Assembly: GCA_964592375.1 (NCBI GenBank)
Contig: CAZQDP010000002.1
Location: 25,017 to 89,016, forward strand
Source: CAZQDP01 sp964592375
GTDB taxonomy: Bacteria; Bacillota; Clostridia; RUG12999
Reading direction: 5' to 3'
Length of the DNA: 64,000 nt
Below the pieces are notes generated by a model. The model was not told the origin of the DNA. It made no database searches and was given only the letters and a program-made list of their open reading frames with translations. Shown piece after piece: positions 8,939 to 17,600 of the stretch (positions are counted from its first letter, which is position 1; each line of letters starts with the position of its first letter). Made by a program: the position numbers and the translations under genes.

Positions 8939-9664
8939 TTGGAAAAAAATATTTTTGACAATTATGAGGCATTATCTGTATTTGCCGCCGAATTTATTGC
9001 AAAAGAGATACATCAAAAACGCGAATTTGTACTTGGACTGCCCACCGGCAGTACACCAATTGGCATGTACCATGCACTTTGTGAGCTACACCAGCTTGGG
9101 AAACTGGATTTTTCAAATGTAAAGGTCTTTAATTTAGATGAGTATATTGGCATTGACCGCTCACATCCTCAAAGCTATTATTCGTTTATGACTGAGCATT
9201 TGTACAGCCGAGTGAATTTGAAACCCGAAAATATTCATATACCCAGTGCCGAGGCTGGCGATCTTGCAGTGGAATGTGCACTATATGATAAAAAAATTGC
9301 CTGGGCAGGCGGAATTGATTTGATGGTATTAGGCGTTGGCGCCAACGGACACATTGGATTTAACGAGCCGGCGGATAAGCTGATGAGCCCCACACATGTC
9401 GTGGAGCTTACTAGAAGAACCATTGAAGACAATGCAAGGTTTTTTGAAGATGTTTCCTGCGTACCCGTGAAAGCGTTGACCATGGGAGTAGGCTCCATTT
9501 TAAAGGCGAAAAAAATTCTGATGCTCATCAGCGGCAAGGCAAAGCAACAGGTCGCCCGGGAGCTTTTATCCGGATATATTACCACCAAAAATCCGGCTAC
9601 ACTATTAATGCTCCATCCGGATGTCACCGTGATGATGGACAAAGATGCCGCCTGTGAGGACTAA
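8939..9664 (+). CDS. nagB: Glucosamine-6-phosphate deaminase
   Basis: NagB converts glucosamine-6-phosphate to fructose-6-phosphate and ammonia, the entry of amino sugars into glycolysis. The 241-residue protein has the family landmarks: LGLPTGSTPIGMY near residue 33, the catalytic Asp in VFNLDEYIG near residue 67, the second acidic site in GIDLMVLGVGANGHIGFNEP near residue 122, and the phosphate-binding TMGVGSILKA near residue 180. The start is TTG at 8939, with GGGAGGAG 6 nt upstream. It is divergent from the beta-helix gene. nagA is not adjacent. Together with glmMS elsewhere in the window it sets the balance between amino-sugar use and cell-wall synthesis. Confidence 0.95.
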   Translation: MEKNIFDNYEALSVFAAEFIAKEIHQKREFVLGLPTGSTPIGMYHALCELHQLGKLDFSNVKVFNLDEYIGIDRSHPQSYYSFMTEHLYSRVNLKPENIHIPSAEAGDLAVECALYDKKIAWAGGIDLMVLGVGANGHIGFNEPADKLMSPTHVVELTRRTIEDNARFFEDVSCVPVKALTMGVGSILKAKKILMLISGKAKQQVARELLSGYITTKNPATLLMLHPDVTVMMDKDAACED

Positions 9665-9816
9665 GCAAGTCATAAGCACTGCAGTGCTGCGCTAAAAAAA
9701 ACATCTTATAAACGAATACATTTGCAACTTGCAAGTTATCTTTTTTTGTCATCCATTTTCTTTCATGCCAAAAAAATTACCTTATATTTGCACAAATGGA
9801 ATAGGGGATAAGGATA

Positions 9817-9850
9817 GAATTTCTACATTTTAAGATAGGAATTTTACATT
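9817..9850 (+). promoter_or_regulatory. Direct repeats upstream of the fucosidase promoter (candidate activator site)
   Basis: GAATTTCTACATT (9817-9829) and GAATTTTACATT (9839-9850) form a direct repeat; the two TACATT cores are 21 bp apart, two helical turns. The second copy touches the -35 box at 9849. This arrangement is typical of AraC-family activator sites, but the regulator is not identified. Confidence 0.4.
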
Positions 9851-9877
9851 GACTATTGGTGTAGCATATACTATAAT
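9849..9877 (+). promoter_or_regulatory. Promoter of the GH29 fucosidase
   Basis: TTGACT (9849-9854) and TATAAT (9872-9877) with a 17-nt spacer, about 54 nt before the start codon. Confidence 0.75.
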
Positions 9878-9930
9878 AGCACTAGAATATACATTTTTCG
9901 CATGAATGAAAAATGGAATAGGATGTGTGT

Positions 9931-11610
9931 ATGATGAATAAACTCAAATGGTGGTTTGACAGCAAGCTGGGCATGTTTGTGCATTTCGGTCTGTATTCTC
10001 TATTGGCAGGAGAATATAAGGGACGCAAGGCCCCCGGCATATCCGAGTGGATTATGAAGCGGCTTGAAATACCAAAGGATGAATATTTGCTTCTTGCCTC
10101 GCAGTTTAATCCGGTGAATTTTAGCGCCAAAACATGGGTTGATACTGCAAAAAAAATGGGTGCAAAATACATCACATTCACTGCAAAGCATCATGAAGGT
10201 TTTGCGCTTTACCATTCAAAGGTAAGTCCTTATAATGTAGTGGATATGACGCCTTATGGCAAAGATATTGTAAAAGAATTGGCAGACGAGTGCGCGATGC
10301 AGGGCATTGTGCTCTGTTTATATTATTCCCATGTGCAAGACTGGATTGAGGAAGGCGCCGTAGGAAATACATGGGATTTTTCGGGCGGCAGCTTTCGGGA
10401 ATATCTTGATCGAAAGGTAAAACCACAGCTGAGCGAGCTACTCACACAATATGGGAAAATTGGAATGATATGGTTTGACACGCCTTATGATATTACGCCC
10501 GAGGAAAGTAGTGAGCTTGCAGAGTATGTGCGCTCCTTGCAAGAGGACTGTTTGGTCAGCACTCGTGTGGGCAATGGATTTGGAGACTTTGAGGGATATG
10601 GAGATAATCAAGTGCCCTCTGGCACGATGGATGGATTTTGGGAGAGTATTGGTACACTCAATAATTCATGGGGCTTTAAGACGGTAGATGATAACTGGAA
10701 ATCTCCGGAAATCATTATTCGTCTGTTTAGTGATATTATCAGTAAGGGTGGTGTATATACCCTCAATATCGGCCCCAAGGGAGATGGAAGTATTCCCACG
10801 CAAACGACAGATATTTTGTCCCAATTTGGAGACTTTGTCGCCAAAAATGGAGAAGCGTTTTATGGCTGTGAAAGAAATCCATACCCCTTTGAATTTCCAT
10901 GGGGCGGTATTACCACCAAAGCAGATACCATCTACCTGCATGTGTTTGAAAAGGACGGTAGCATTTCCTTGTCCGGCCTTTTGTGTGATGTAAAAAAAGT
11001 GTATGCACTTCAAGACCAAAAGCCTCTTCCCTTTGTGATGAGTGAAGGGCCTTTTGGTACCAAAACACTTACCGTCGATTTTAAAAGAGATCAAAAAGAG
11101 CCTATGTATATCATCGCCGTAGAGACGGATGGAATGAAAGTCAACAAGCAAATCATGCCACAGGACGGCGCTATTACGCTGGATGCCCAAAGCGGCACGA
11201 TTTTAGGAAGTGCAGATGCAAAGCTATCTGAAGTCAAAATTATTGAGAACTGGAAGACTACGGAGAATCGTGTGAGCTGGCAGTTTTATGCGCCAAAAGG
11301 AGAGGTGGACCTTACACTTGTCACCATCGTTGAAAGACCGCACGACTGGGCAGATGAACTGACGGGCAAGTGGGAGGGCGGCCACAGAGTAGAGGTGGTA
11401 TGCGAAAATCAGTCTGCCGAGTTCGACGTTGTGGAAGGGCACATTCAAAGCAATGCTCGCTCATTATATTTTAAGGATATGTATTCACCCGGCTGCACAA
11501 TCACGCTTGCGGAGGATGGCATACATACCATCGAACTTCGTGCAAAGAAAATTGTAACGGAACTGGGCTATGGTCTTAGACTGAAAAACTTGACGCTGAA
11601 AGCAAAATAG
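9931..11610 (+). CDS. Alpha-L-fucosidase, GH29 family
   Basis: GH29 enzymes release alpha-linked L-fucose by a retaining mechanism. The 559-residue protein begins directly with the catalytic barrel (WWFDSKLGMFVHFGLYSLLAG) and has no signal peptide, so it probably acts on imported oligosaccharides. Landmarks are YITFTAKHHEGFALYHS near residue 80, the nucleophile Asp in IGMIWFDTPYD at about residue 183, and GVYTLNIGPKGDG near residue 275 closing the barrel. A beta-sandwich C-terminal half follows from about residue 320. The chosen ATG (9931) lies 7 nt after AGGA; GTG at 9925 and ATG at 9934 are alternatives. It ends at a strong terminator and is convergent with the feo operon. The nearby secreted beta-helix protein may supply its substrate. 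Confidence 0.9.
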   Translation: MMNKLKWWFDSKLGMFVHFGLYSLLAGEYKGRKAPGISEWIMKRLEIPKDEYLLLASQFNPVNFSAKTWVDTAKKMGAKYITFTAKHHEGFALYHSKVSPYNVVDMTPYGKDIVKELADECAMQGIVLCLYYSHVQDWIEEGAVGNTWDFSGGSFREYLDRKVKPQLSELLTQYGKIGMIWFDTPYDITPEESSELAEYVRSLQEDCLVSTRVGNGFGDFEGYGDNQVPSGTMDGFWESIGTLNNSWGFKTVDDNWKSPEIIIRLFSDIISKGGVYTLNIGPKGDGSIPTQTTDILSQFGDFVAKNGEAFYGCERNPYPFEFPWGGITTKADTIYLHVFEKDGSISLSGLLCDVKKVYALQDQKPLPFVMSEGPFGTKTLTVDFKRDQKEPMYIIAVETDGMKVNKQIMPQDGAITLDAQSGTILGSADAKLSEVKIIENWKTTENRVSWQFYAPKGEVDLTLVTIVERPHDWADELTGKWEGGHRVEVVCENQSAEFDVVEGHIQSNARSLYFKDMYSPGCTITLAEDGIHTIELRAKKIVTELGYGLRLKNLTLKAK

Positions 11611-11692
11611 GCGATTGGCTTTTTGAAATCGTACAAATAGATGAAGGGTTTCATTGTTTTTTGATTTACTAAAACAAGCTTACCGCGGCATG

Positions 11693-11860
11693 CTATTTAT
11701 CAACCTCTCTCTGATCTTCAGAGGGAGGTTTTTTGGCACAGGTTTTGCAGCAGCCACTACAGGAGCCGCAGCCTTCTCTTTTTGCGCTTTTTACAATATA
11801 GGTGATAATGGTAAATACGGAGAATATAACCAGCAAAATAAGCAAAATAATATAAATCAT
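11693..11860 (-). CDS. FeoB-associated Cys-rich membrane protein (small)
   Basis: This 55-residue gene is too short for routine ORF calling but well supported. Its ATG overlaps the feoB stop (ATGA, 11857-11860), the usual sign of translational coupling. The product has one hydrophobic segment (about residues 2-23, rich in I/L/V) followed by a basic turn and the Cys cluster GCGSCSGCCKTC, then a charged tail. This is the layout of the small FeoB-associated Cys-rich proteins that often follow feoB in Clostridia and are thought to help ferrous iron transport at the membrane. Its last codons lie over the terminator hairpin that ends the convergent fucosidase transcript. Confidence 0.85.
   Translation of the reverse strand: MIYIILLILLVIFSVFTIITYIVKSAKREGCGSCSGCCKTCAKKPPSEDQREVDK
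11702..11734 (+). terminator. Terminator of the GH29 fucosidase gene
   Basis: A 13-bp stem with one G-T wobble: AACCTCTCTCTGA (11702-11714) pairs with TCAGAGGGAGGTT (11718-11730) around a 3-nt loop, then TTTT. It overlaps the 3' coding end of the FeoB-associated gene on the other strand and may also stop the feo transcript. Confidence 0.85.
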
Positions 11861-13842
11861 AAAAACAACCTTCCGATTTGAAATACAAGCAAAGAGGCTA
11901 GGTATGCAACAAAAGTCTGATAAAGGGCAGTGCCAATGGCAAAGCGATAGCTACCCAGCTCTCTTTTAATGGTAGCAAAGGCGGCAATGCAAGGCATATA
12001 TAGCAAAGAAAAGAGCATAAATGAAAATGCGGACAGGGGCGAAAAATTTGCAGCCAACGCAATTTCAAAATCCACGCCTCCATAGAGCACCGCCATGGAG
12101 GAAACCACAACCTCTTTGGCTACAATGCCGGCAATCAGTGCAACGGCGCTCTCCCACTGCCCAAAACCGAGTGGGGATAGAAGCGGAGCAACCAGCCTGC
12201 CAAGGTCTGCAATGATACTTTCTGCACTATTTTTCACGGGCACACCATGGATAGTAAAGTTTTGCAAAAGCCACAGCACAACGCTCATGGATAAAATAAT
12301 CGTACCCGCCTTGATTAAAAAGCCATAGACCTTTTCCCATGCCTGCCTTGCGACACTTTGCAGGTGAGGCACACGATAAGGAGGAAGCTCTACCACAAAG
12401 GGAGAAAATACACCCTTAAACAAGGTGTTTTTTAGTAACAACCCACTGAGCACCGCTACCAAAAGACCAACGAAATATAGCGTAAAGATAATTATTCCCC
12501 GATGATTCTTGAAAAAGATACCTGTAAAGAGTACATAAATCGGCATTCTGGCACTGCAGGACATAAAGGGAGACAACATAATGGCCATTTGCCTGTCCTT
12601 TTCATTATCCAGTGTTCTTGCGGCCATCACCGCCGGAGTGGTACACCCAAACCCCATCAGCAAGGGGACAAATGCCTTGCCGGACAAGCCAATTTTCTGA
12701 AGCAGCTTATCCAAAATAAAGGCCACGCGCGACATATATCCGCTGTCTTCAATCAGGCTCAGGAGCAGAAATAAAATGGCGATTTGAGGTAAAAAAGCAA
12801 TAATTCCACCCACACCGCCAATCATCCCTTCCACCACAAGCCGAATAATCCAAGAAGGCGCCCCGGAGGATACCATAGCCCCAGCGATGCTATCTGAAAA
12901 AAAGCCCGACAAAAATCCATCAATACCATCTTGAAAAAAGCGCCCAAAAGGCCCGAAAGTTATCTGAAAAACCAGTAGCATAATCCCTAAGAAGATGGGG
13001 ATCGCCAAAAAGCGATTGGTCACAATCTTGTCAATTTTATCGGAGGTTTTGTGCATATTATGGTGTCTTTCCTGCAATAGGGTGGTCGCGAGCATATCCT
13101 CAATTAAAGTATACCGAGCATCCGCAATGTACGTATCCTCATCTTTGCTTGCGTGCGATTGAAGATAGATACTAATGAGCTCATGAATTTTGCGCATGCT
13201 TTCCTCTGGAATATGACATCTTTCAATCACATCCTGGTCATTTTCAAGAATTTTCATCAAAACAAAGGGTGAATACTTTTGTTTTAGCTGGGATTGCACC
13301 GATTGCTTTAATATCTCCAGCGCTTGTGAATAAATGAGGGGGCGAGGAGGCACGGCAGAATGGACGAATTGGTGTAGCAGCGCAATCACGGCATCAATAT
13401 TGAGTTTCTTTTTGGCGGAGATGGGGATCACGGGCACACCTATTTTTTCACTCAGCGCAGTAAAATCTATTTTAATGCACAGACGCTCCAATTCATCTAC
13501 CATATTGATCACAACAACCATAGGAATTTGAAGCTCCAAGAGTTGAAGTGTTAAATACATATTGCGTTCAATGTTGGTGCCATCAATGATATTGATGATG
13601 AAATCCGGACGATCCTGCAAAATAAAATCTCGGGATACCTTCTCCTCTTGGGAGTATGGAGAGAGAGAATAAATGCCGGGAAGGTCCACCAGTTCTATAT
13701 CTGTACCCAAAATCATTCCGCGTTTTTGATCCACCGTAATGCCGGGGAAATTAGCCACCTTTTGGTTGGAACCGGTGAGTATATTAAATAAAAGAGTCTT
13801 GCCGCAGTTGGGATTGCCGGCCAGAGCAGCAATATGTGCCAT
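11857..13842 (-). CDS. feoB: Ferrous iron transporter FeoB
   Basis: FeoB is the inner-membrane Fe(II) permease with a cytoplasmic G domain. The 661-residue protein shows G1 GNPNCGKT near residue 8, G3 DLPGIYSL near residue 53, G4 NMVD near residue 113 and G5 SAKK near residue 142. A helical regulatory region follows to about residue 270. The C-terminal half has Gate domains and about eight to ten membrane segments, including LLMGFGCTTPAVMAARTL and GIVAKEVVVSSMAVLYGG, both typical of FeoB. GGAGGG precedes the ATG. It is 5 nt downstream of feoA and overlaps the downstream Cys-rich gene by 4 nt, so the three form one operon controlled by the promoter at 14161-14189. Confidence 0.96.
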   Translation of the reverse strand: MAHIAALAGNPNCGKTLLFNILTGSNQKVANFPGITVDQKRGMILGTDIELVDLPGIYSLSPYSQEEKVSRDFILQDRPDFIINIIDGTNIERNMYLTLQLLELQIPMVVVINMVDELERLCIKIDFTALSEKIGVPVIPISAKKKLNIDAVIALLHQFVHSAVPPRPLIYSQALEILKQSVQSQLKQKYSPFVLMKILENDQDVIERCHIPEESMRKIHELISIYLQSHASKDEDTYIADARYTLIEDMLATTLLQERHHNMHKTSDKIDKIVTNRFLAIPIFLGIMLLVFQITFGPFGRFFQDGIDGFLSGFFSDSIAGAMVSSGAPSWIIRLVVEGMIGGVGGIIAFLPQIAILFLLLSLIEDSGYMSRVAFILDKLLQKIGLSGKAFVPLLMGFGCTTPAVMAARTLDNEKDRQMAIMLSPFMSCSARMPIYVLFTGIFFKNHRGIIIFTLYFVGLLVAVLSGLLLKNTLFKGVFSPFVVELPPYRVPHLQSVARQAWEKVYGFLIKAGTIILSMSVVLWLLQNFTIHGVPVKNSAESIIADLGRLVAPLLSPLGFGQWESAVALIAGIVAKEVVVSSMAVLYGGVDFEIALAANFSPLSAFSFMLFSLLYMPCIAAFATIKRELGSYRFAIGTALYQTFVAYLASLLVFQIGRLFL

Positions 13843-13847
13843 AGATA

Positions 13848-14117
13848 CTATCCCTCCTTCATTTCGATGGTTTGCGCATCACTTTTTCGAAGGGAAAGCT
13901 CATACCCTCGCAGTGAGATTTCGATGGGATCGCCCAAGGGTGCAATGCGCCGCACCATAATTTTTGTGTCTGGAGTAATGCCCATATCCGACAGCTTGTG
14001 CTTCAGATGATGCTCCCCCACAAGCCGTAGCACAATGCCGCTTTGGCCCGGATGAAACTGATTTAAGGTTTTCGTACCACTTTGCACTTTCCGTATCGGA
14101 TGAATTTTGAAAAACAT
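13848..14117 (-). CDS. feoA: Ferrous iron transport protein FeoA
   Basis: FeoA is a small SH3-like cytoplasmic protein needed for FeoB activity. The 89-residue product has the family core: GQSGIVLRLVG, then HKLSDMGITPDTKIMVRRIAPLGDPIEISLRGYELSLR, which covers the conserved LxxMGxxPGxxIxVxxxAPxGDPxxIxxxGxxxxLR pattern. The ATG at 14117 has AAGGAGGG 6 nt upstream. It is the first gene of the feo operon and stands about 20 nt downstream of a palindrome resembling metalloregulator operators, which suggests iron-dependent repression. Confidence 0.94.
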   Translation of the reverse strand: MFFKIHPIRKVQSGTKTLNQFHPGQSGIVLRLVGEHHLKHKLSDMGITPDTKIMVRRIAPLGDPIEISLRGYELSLRKSDAQTIEMKEG

Positions 14118-14134
14118 GGAACCCTCCTTGAAAT

Positions 14135-14150
14135 GTTAGCTTTAACTAAC
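14135..14150 (-). promoter_or_regulatory. Candidate DtxR/IdeR-type operator of the feo operon
   Basis: The inverted repeat GTTAG-N6-CTAAC sits just after the -10 box, across the likely start of the feo transcript. The half-sites and spacing resemble DtxR-family operators, and the position would block initiation when repressor with iron binds. No dtxR-like gene is in the window. Confidence 0.5.
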
Positions 14151-14160
14151 TATTAATTTG

Positions 14161-14189
14161 ATGATATCACATTTCCATTGATTTGTCAA
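14161..14189 (-). promoter_or_regulatory. Promoter of feoA-feoB
   Basis: TTGACA (14184-14189) and TATCAT (14161-14166) on the minus strand with a 17-nt spacer. Confidence 0.8.
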
Positions 14190-14458
14190 TACAAAATTCA
14201 ATTAATTCCTTCGAAAACCGCTACAAACTAAAACGCATGATCCACCGGAAATGAGAAAATGCGTAAGCATTGTCACGATATTATCTTTAAAATAATACAA
14301 TAAAAGAACGCACAAAAAAAACACCATAGCGACCTGTAAAATGGACTGCAATGATAGAGAAAGTGGTCAAATTATATAAAAAAAAGATTTTCAAGGAATG
14401 AATTATTGTATGGATAGAAGATAATGATAGATAAAATAACAATATTTCATAGAATGCC
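14190..14458. other. AT-rich intergenic stretch between the divergent feo and glt promoters
   Basis: About 270 bp between the feo promoter and the glt promoter. I see no coding frame worth reporting, no RNA gene and no clear repeat. It is long enough to hold regulator sites for gltBD, but I cannot identify one. Confidence 0.5.
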
Positions 14459-14488
14459 TTGACAAATATACGATTGTCGAATTATAAT
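14459..14488 (+). promoter_or_regulatory. Promoter of gltBD
   Basis: TTGACA (14459-14464) and TATAAT (14483-14488) with an 18-nt spacer; the start of transcription should be near 14495, leaving a leader of about 200 nt. Confidence 0.8.
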
Positions 14489-14494
14489 GTATAA

Positions 14495-14692
14495 GAAAGG
14501 TTATACCTTTTTTTCATTAAGTTTTACATAACAATGAAGTTCATGTAAAATTTCATATAGCAAACGCTATTATTAGTCGTCTTTTTAAAAAGAGTTCAAG
14601 AGAAGAATAGAAATTTACGAAACAAAGATGTTTTACTGTAAAGTTTCTAAAATAAAAACATGTCACGATGTTTTTAGAAAGGTTGTAGTAAA
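14495..14692 (+). promoter_or_regulatory. Structured 5' leader of gltB
   Basis: Three hairpins can be drawn in this untranslated leader. First, AAAGGT-TAT-ACCTTT followed by T4 (14496-14514), a small terminator-like element at the very start of the RNA. Second, TTTTACAT pairing with ATGTAAAA (14522-14550). Third, TTTCT plus AAAAACAT pairing with ATGTTTTTAGAAA (14644-14680), whose 3' arm overlaps the AGAAAGG ribosome site of gltB. The last could hide the ribosome site. The leader matches no riboswitch class that I recognise. Confidence 0.4.
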
Positions 14693-17600
14693 ATGAATTT
14701 AAATTGCTTTCCACATAAACAGGGGCTTTATGACCCTACATACGAGCATGATGCTTGTGGTATAGGTGTTGTTGCCAATATCAAAGGAATACAATCACAC
14801 AAGATTATAGATGAGGCACTCAATATATTGGTTAAGCTCAATCATAGAGGTGGCAGTGGGGCTGAAGAAAATACGGGGGACGGTGCCGGTATTTTAATTC
14901 AAATTCCTCATGCGTTCTTTTCCAAAGCTTGTTCTATGGAGGGATTTTCTCTTCCGCAGGCAGGGTGTTACGGAGTTGGAATGCTCTTTCTTCCGCAGGA
15001 ACTTCATATTCGGCAATTATGCGAGGAGATATTATGCAAAATCATCGCCGAAGAGGGGCAAATGCTTTTGGGTTTTCGAGATGTGCCTTTTCATGAAGAT
15101 GGCCTAGGGCACTCAGCGAAAGGGTGCATGCCGTATATTCGTCAGGTCTTTATCGGACGAAGTAAAGATATTACAGACGATGTGGCATTTGAGAGAAAGC
15201 TGTATGTCATTCGTAAACGCATGGAAAAAGAAAGTGAAAATTATTCATTTTATGCGGCGAGCTTTTCTTCAAAGACCATTGTATATAAGGGAATGCTTAC
15301 AGCAGAACAGGTGCGCACTTTTTATAAAGACCTGAGCGATCCTCATGTTGTGAGCGCTCTGGCTTTGGTGCACTCCAGGTATAGCACGAACACCTTCCCA
15401 AGCTGGGAGAGGGCACATCCAAACAGGTATATTATTCATAACGGCGAGATCAATACGCTGCGGGGCAATGTAAACTGGATGCATGCACGTCAATCGCTAC
15501 TTGAGAGTGAAATATTTGGAGATGATATGGAGAAAATTCTTCCCGTTATTCAAAAAGAGGGAAGCGATTCTGCCATTTTTGATAACTGTTTTGAATTTTT
15601 AACACTTTCCGGGCGCTCACTTGCACATAGCGCAATGATGATGATACCGGAACCATGGTCCAAGGACAAGAGCATGAGTGATGAAAAAAGGGCATTCTAT
15701 GAATATCATGCCATGCTGATGGAGCCATGGGACGGACCGGCAGCCATTGCCTTTACTGACGGCACGCGCATAGGCGCGGTGCTCGACAGAAATGGCCTTC
15801 GTCCCGCACGATACTATGTAACGAAGGATGACCTTGTGGTCTTATCTTCCGAGGTTGGGGTTCTTCCACTTGACCCTGAAAATGTGGTATGCAAAGAAAG
15901 ACTACATCCGGGTAAGATGCTGCTCATTGATATGGAAAAAGGACAGATGCTGACGGATCAGGAGCTGAAAGATGAAGCGGCCAGCGCACATCCATACCGC
16001 AAATGGCTTGCAAGCAATCTTGTAAAACTGAAGGATCTGCCGGAGGCAAAGAAAAGAGAACTTATCATAGATCAGCCGCTGATAAAGCGACAAAAGTTGT
16101 TTGGATATAGCTTTGAAGATATAAAGTCAGTGCTTTTACCGATGGCTAAGGAAGGCGTAGATCCCATTGGTGCCATGGGAAATGATACCCCGTTGGCGGT
16201 ATTGTCGGAGAAACCCCAATTGCTATATAATTATTTCAAGCAGCTATTTGCACAGGTCACAAATCCACCCATCGATGCGCTCCGAGAGGAAATTGTAACT
16301 GCAACGGAGGTATACTTGGGTACCAAGGGGAAGCTACTTTGCCCTACCCCTGAATGCTGCAAACAAATCAAATGCGATACTCCTATTTTAAGCAATGTGG
16401 AGTTAGCTAAAATATTGGAACTCCAAAGTGACGGCTTTCGCTCCGCTACCCTGCCCATCCTTTTTTCCGTAAAAGAAGGCGGTCCGGGGCTGGAAAAAGC
16501 AATGCAAGCACTGTTTGAACGGGCAGACAAAGAAATTGAAAACGGCAGCAATATATTGGTGCTGAGCGATAGGGGAGCAAATGAAAAGTTGGCGCCAATC
16601 CCTGCACTGCTTGCTGTTTCCGGTCTGCATCACCATCTTATCCGCCGTCGCACAAGAACAAGGATGAGCATTATATTAGAATCCGGTGAACCTCGCGAAG
16701 TGCATCATTTTGCTTTGCTCATTGGCTATGGTGCTTCCTGCATCAATCCATATCTTGCATTTGAGAGCATTGAAGGGCTCATTGATAGCGAAATGATAAC
16801 GGGGGTTAAGCTCGATTATGCCATCAAAAAATATACAAAAGCGGCCGCAAAGGGAATTGTGAAGGTGTTGTCTAAAATGGGCATATCGACCATGCAAAGC
16901 TACCATGGTGCGCAGATATTTGAGGCAGTGGGCATTGGTAGCGATGTGATCGAAAAATACTTTTCGCGTACACCCTCTCGTATTGAAGGAATTGGTATGG
17001 AGGAAATTGCAAAGGAAGCTGGTATGCGTCACAATCAAGCATTCTTTGATCGGTTTGGCGATGAGGATACTTTGGATACAGGCGGCGACTATCAGTGGAG
17101 AGCAGACGGTGAGTATCACATGTTCAACCCCGAAACAATCCACAAGCTACAAATTGCGTGTAGAAATAATGACTATTCGTTATTTAAAGAATATTCTGCA
17201 AGCATCGGGCAGCAAAGTCAAAAGCTTTGTACCCTACGTGGGCTGATGGATTTTGATCATGCGCAGCCGATTGCAATTGAGGAAGTGGAATCCGTCCAAT
17301 CCATTTGCAAGCGATTTAAAACCGGTGCCATGTCTTATGGCTCCATTAGTCGTGAGGCTCATGAGAGTCTTGCCATTGCCATGAATCGTATTGGCGGCAA
17401 GAGCAATACGGGCGAGGGCGGCGAGGATCCCTTACGCTTTTTGCCAATGGAAAATGGGGATTCAAAATGCAGTGCAATCAAGCAGGTTGCCTCAGGTAGG
17501 TTTGGGGTAACCAGCCATTATCTTGTAAATGCAAAGGAAATTCAAATAAAGATGGCACAGGGTGCAAAGCCTGGTGAGGGCGGCCAGTTGCCCGGGCGAA

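Noticed and set aside
11654..11881. A 75-codon plus-strand frame after the fucosidase
   Set aside because: It runs antisense to the FeoB-associated Cys-rich gene, has no good ribosome site and its codons are low in information. The minus-strand gene has a clear family pattern and ATGA overlap with feoB.
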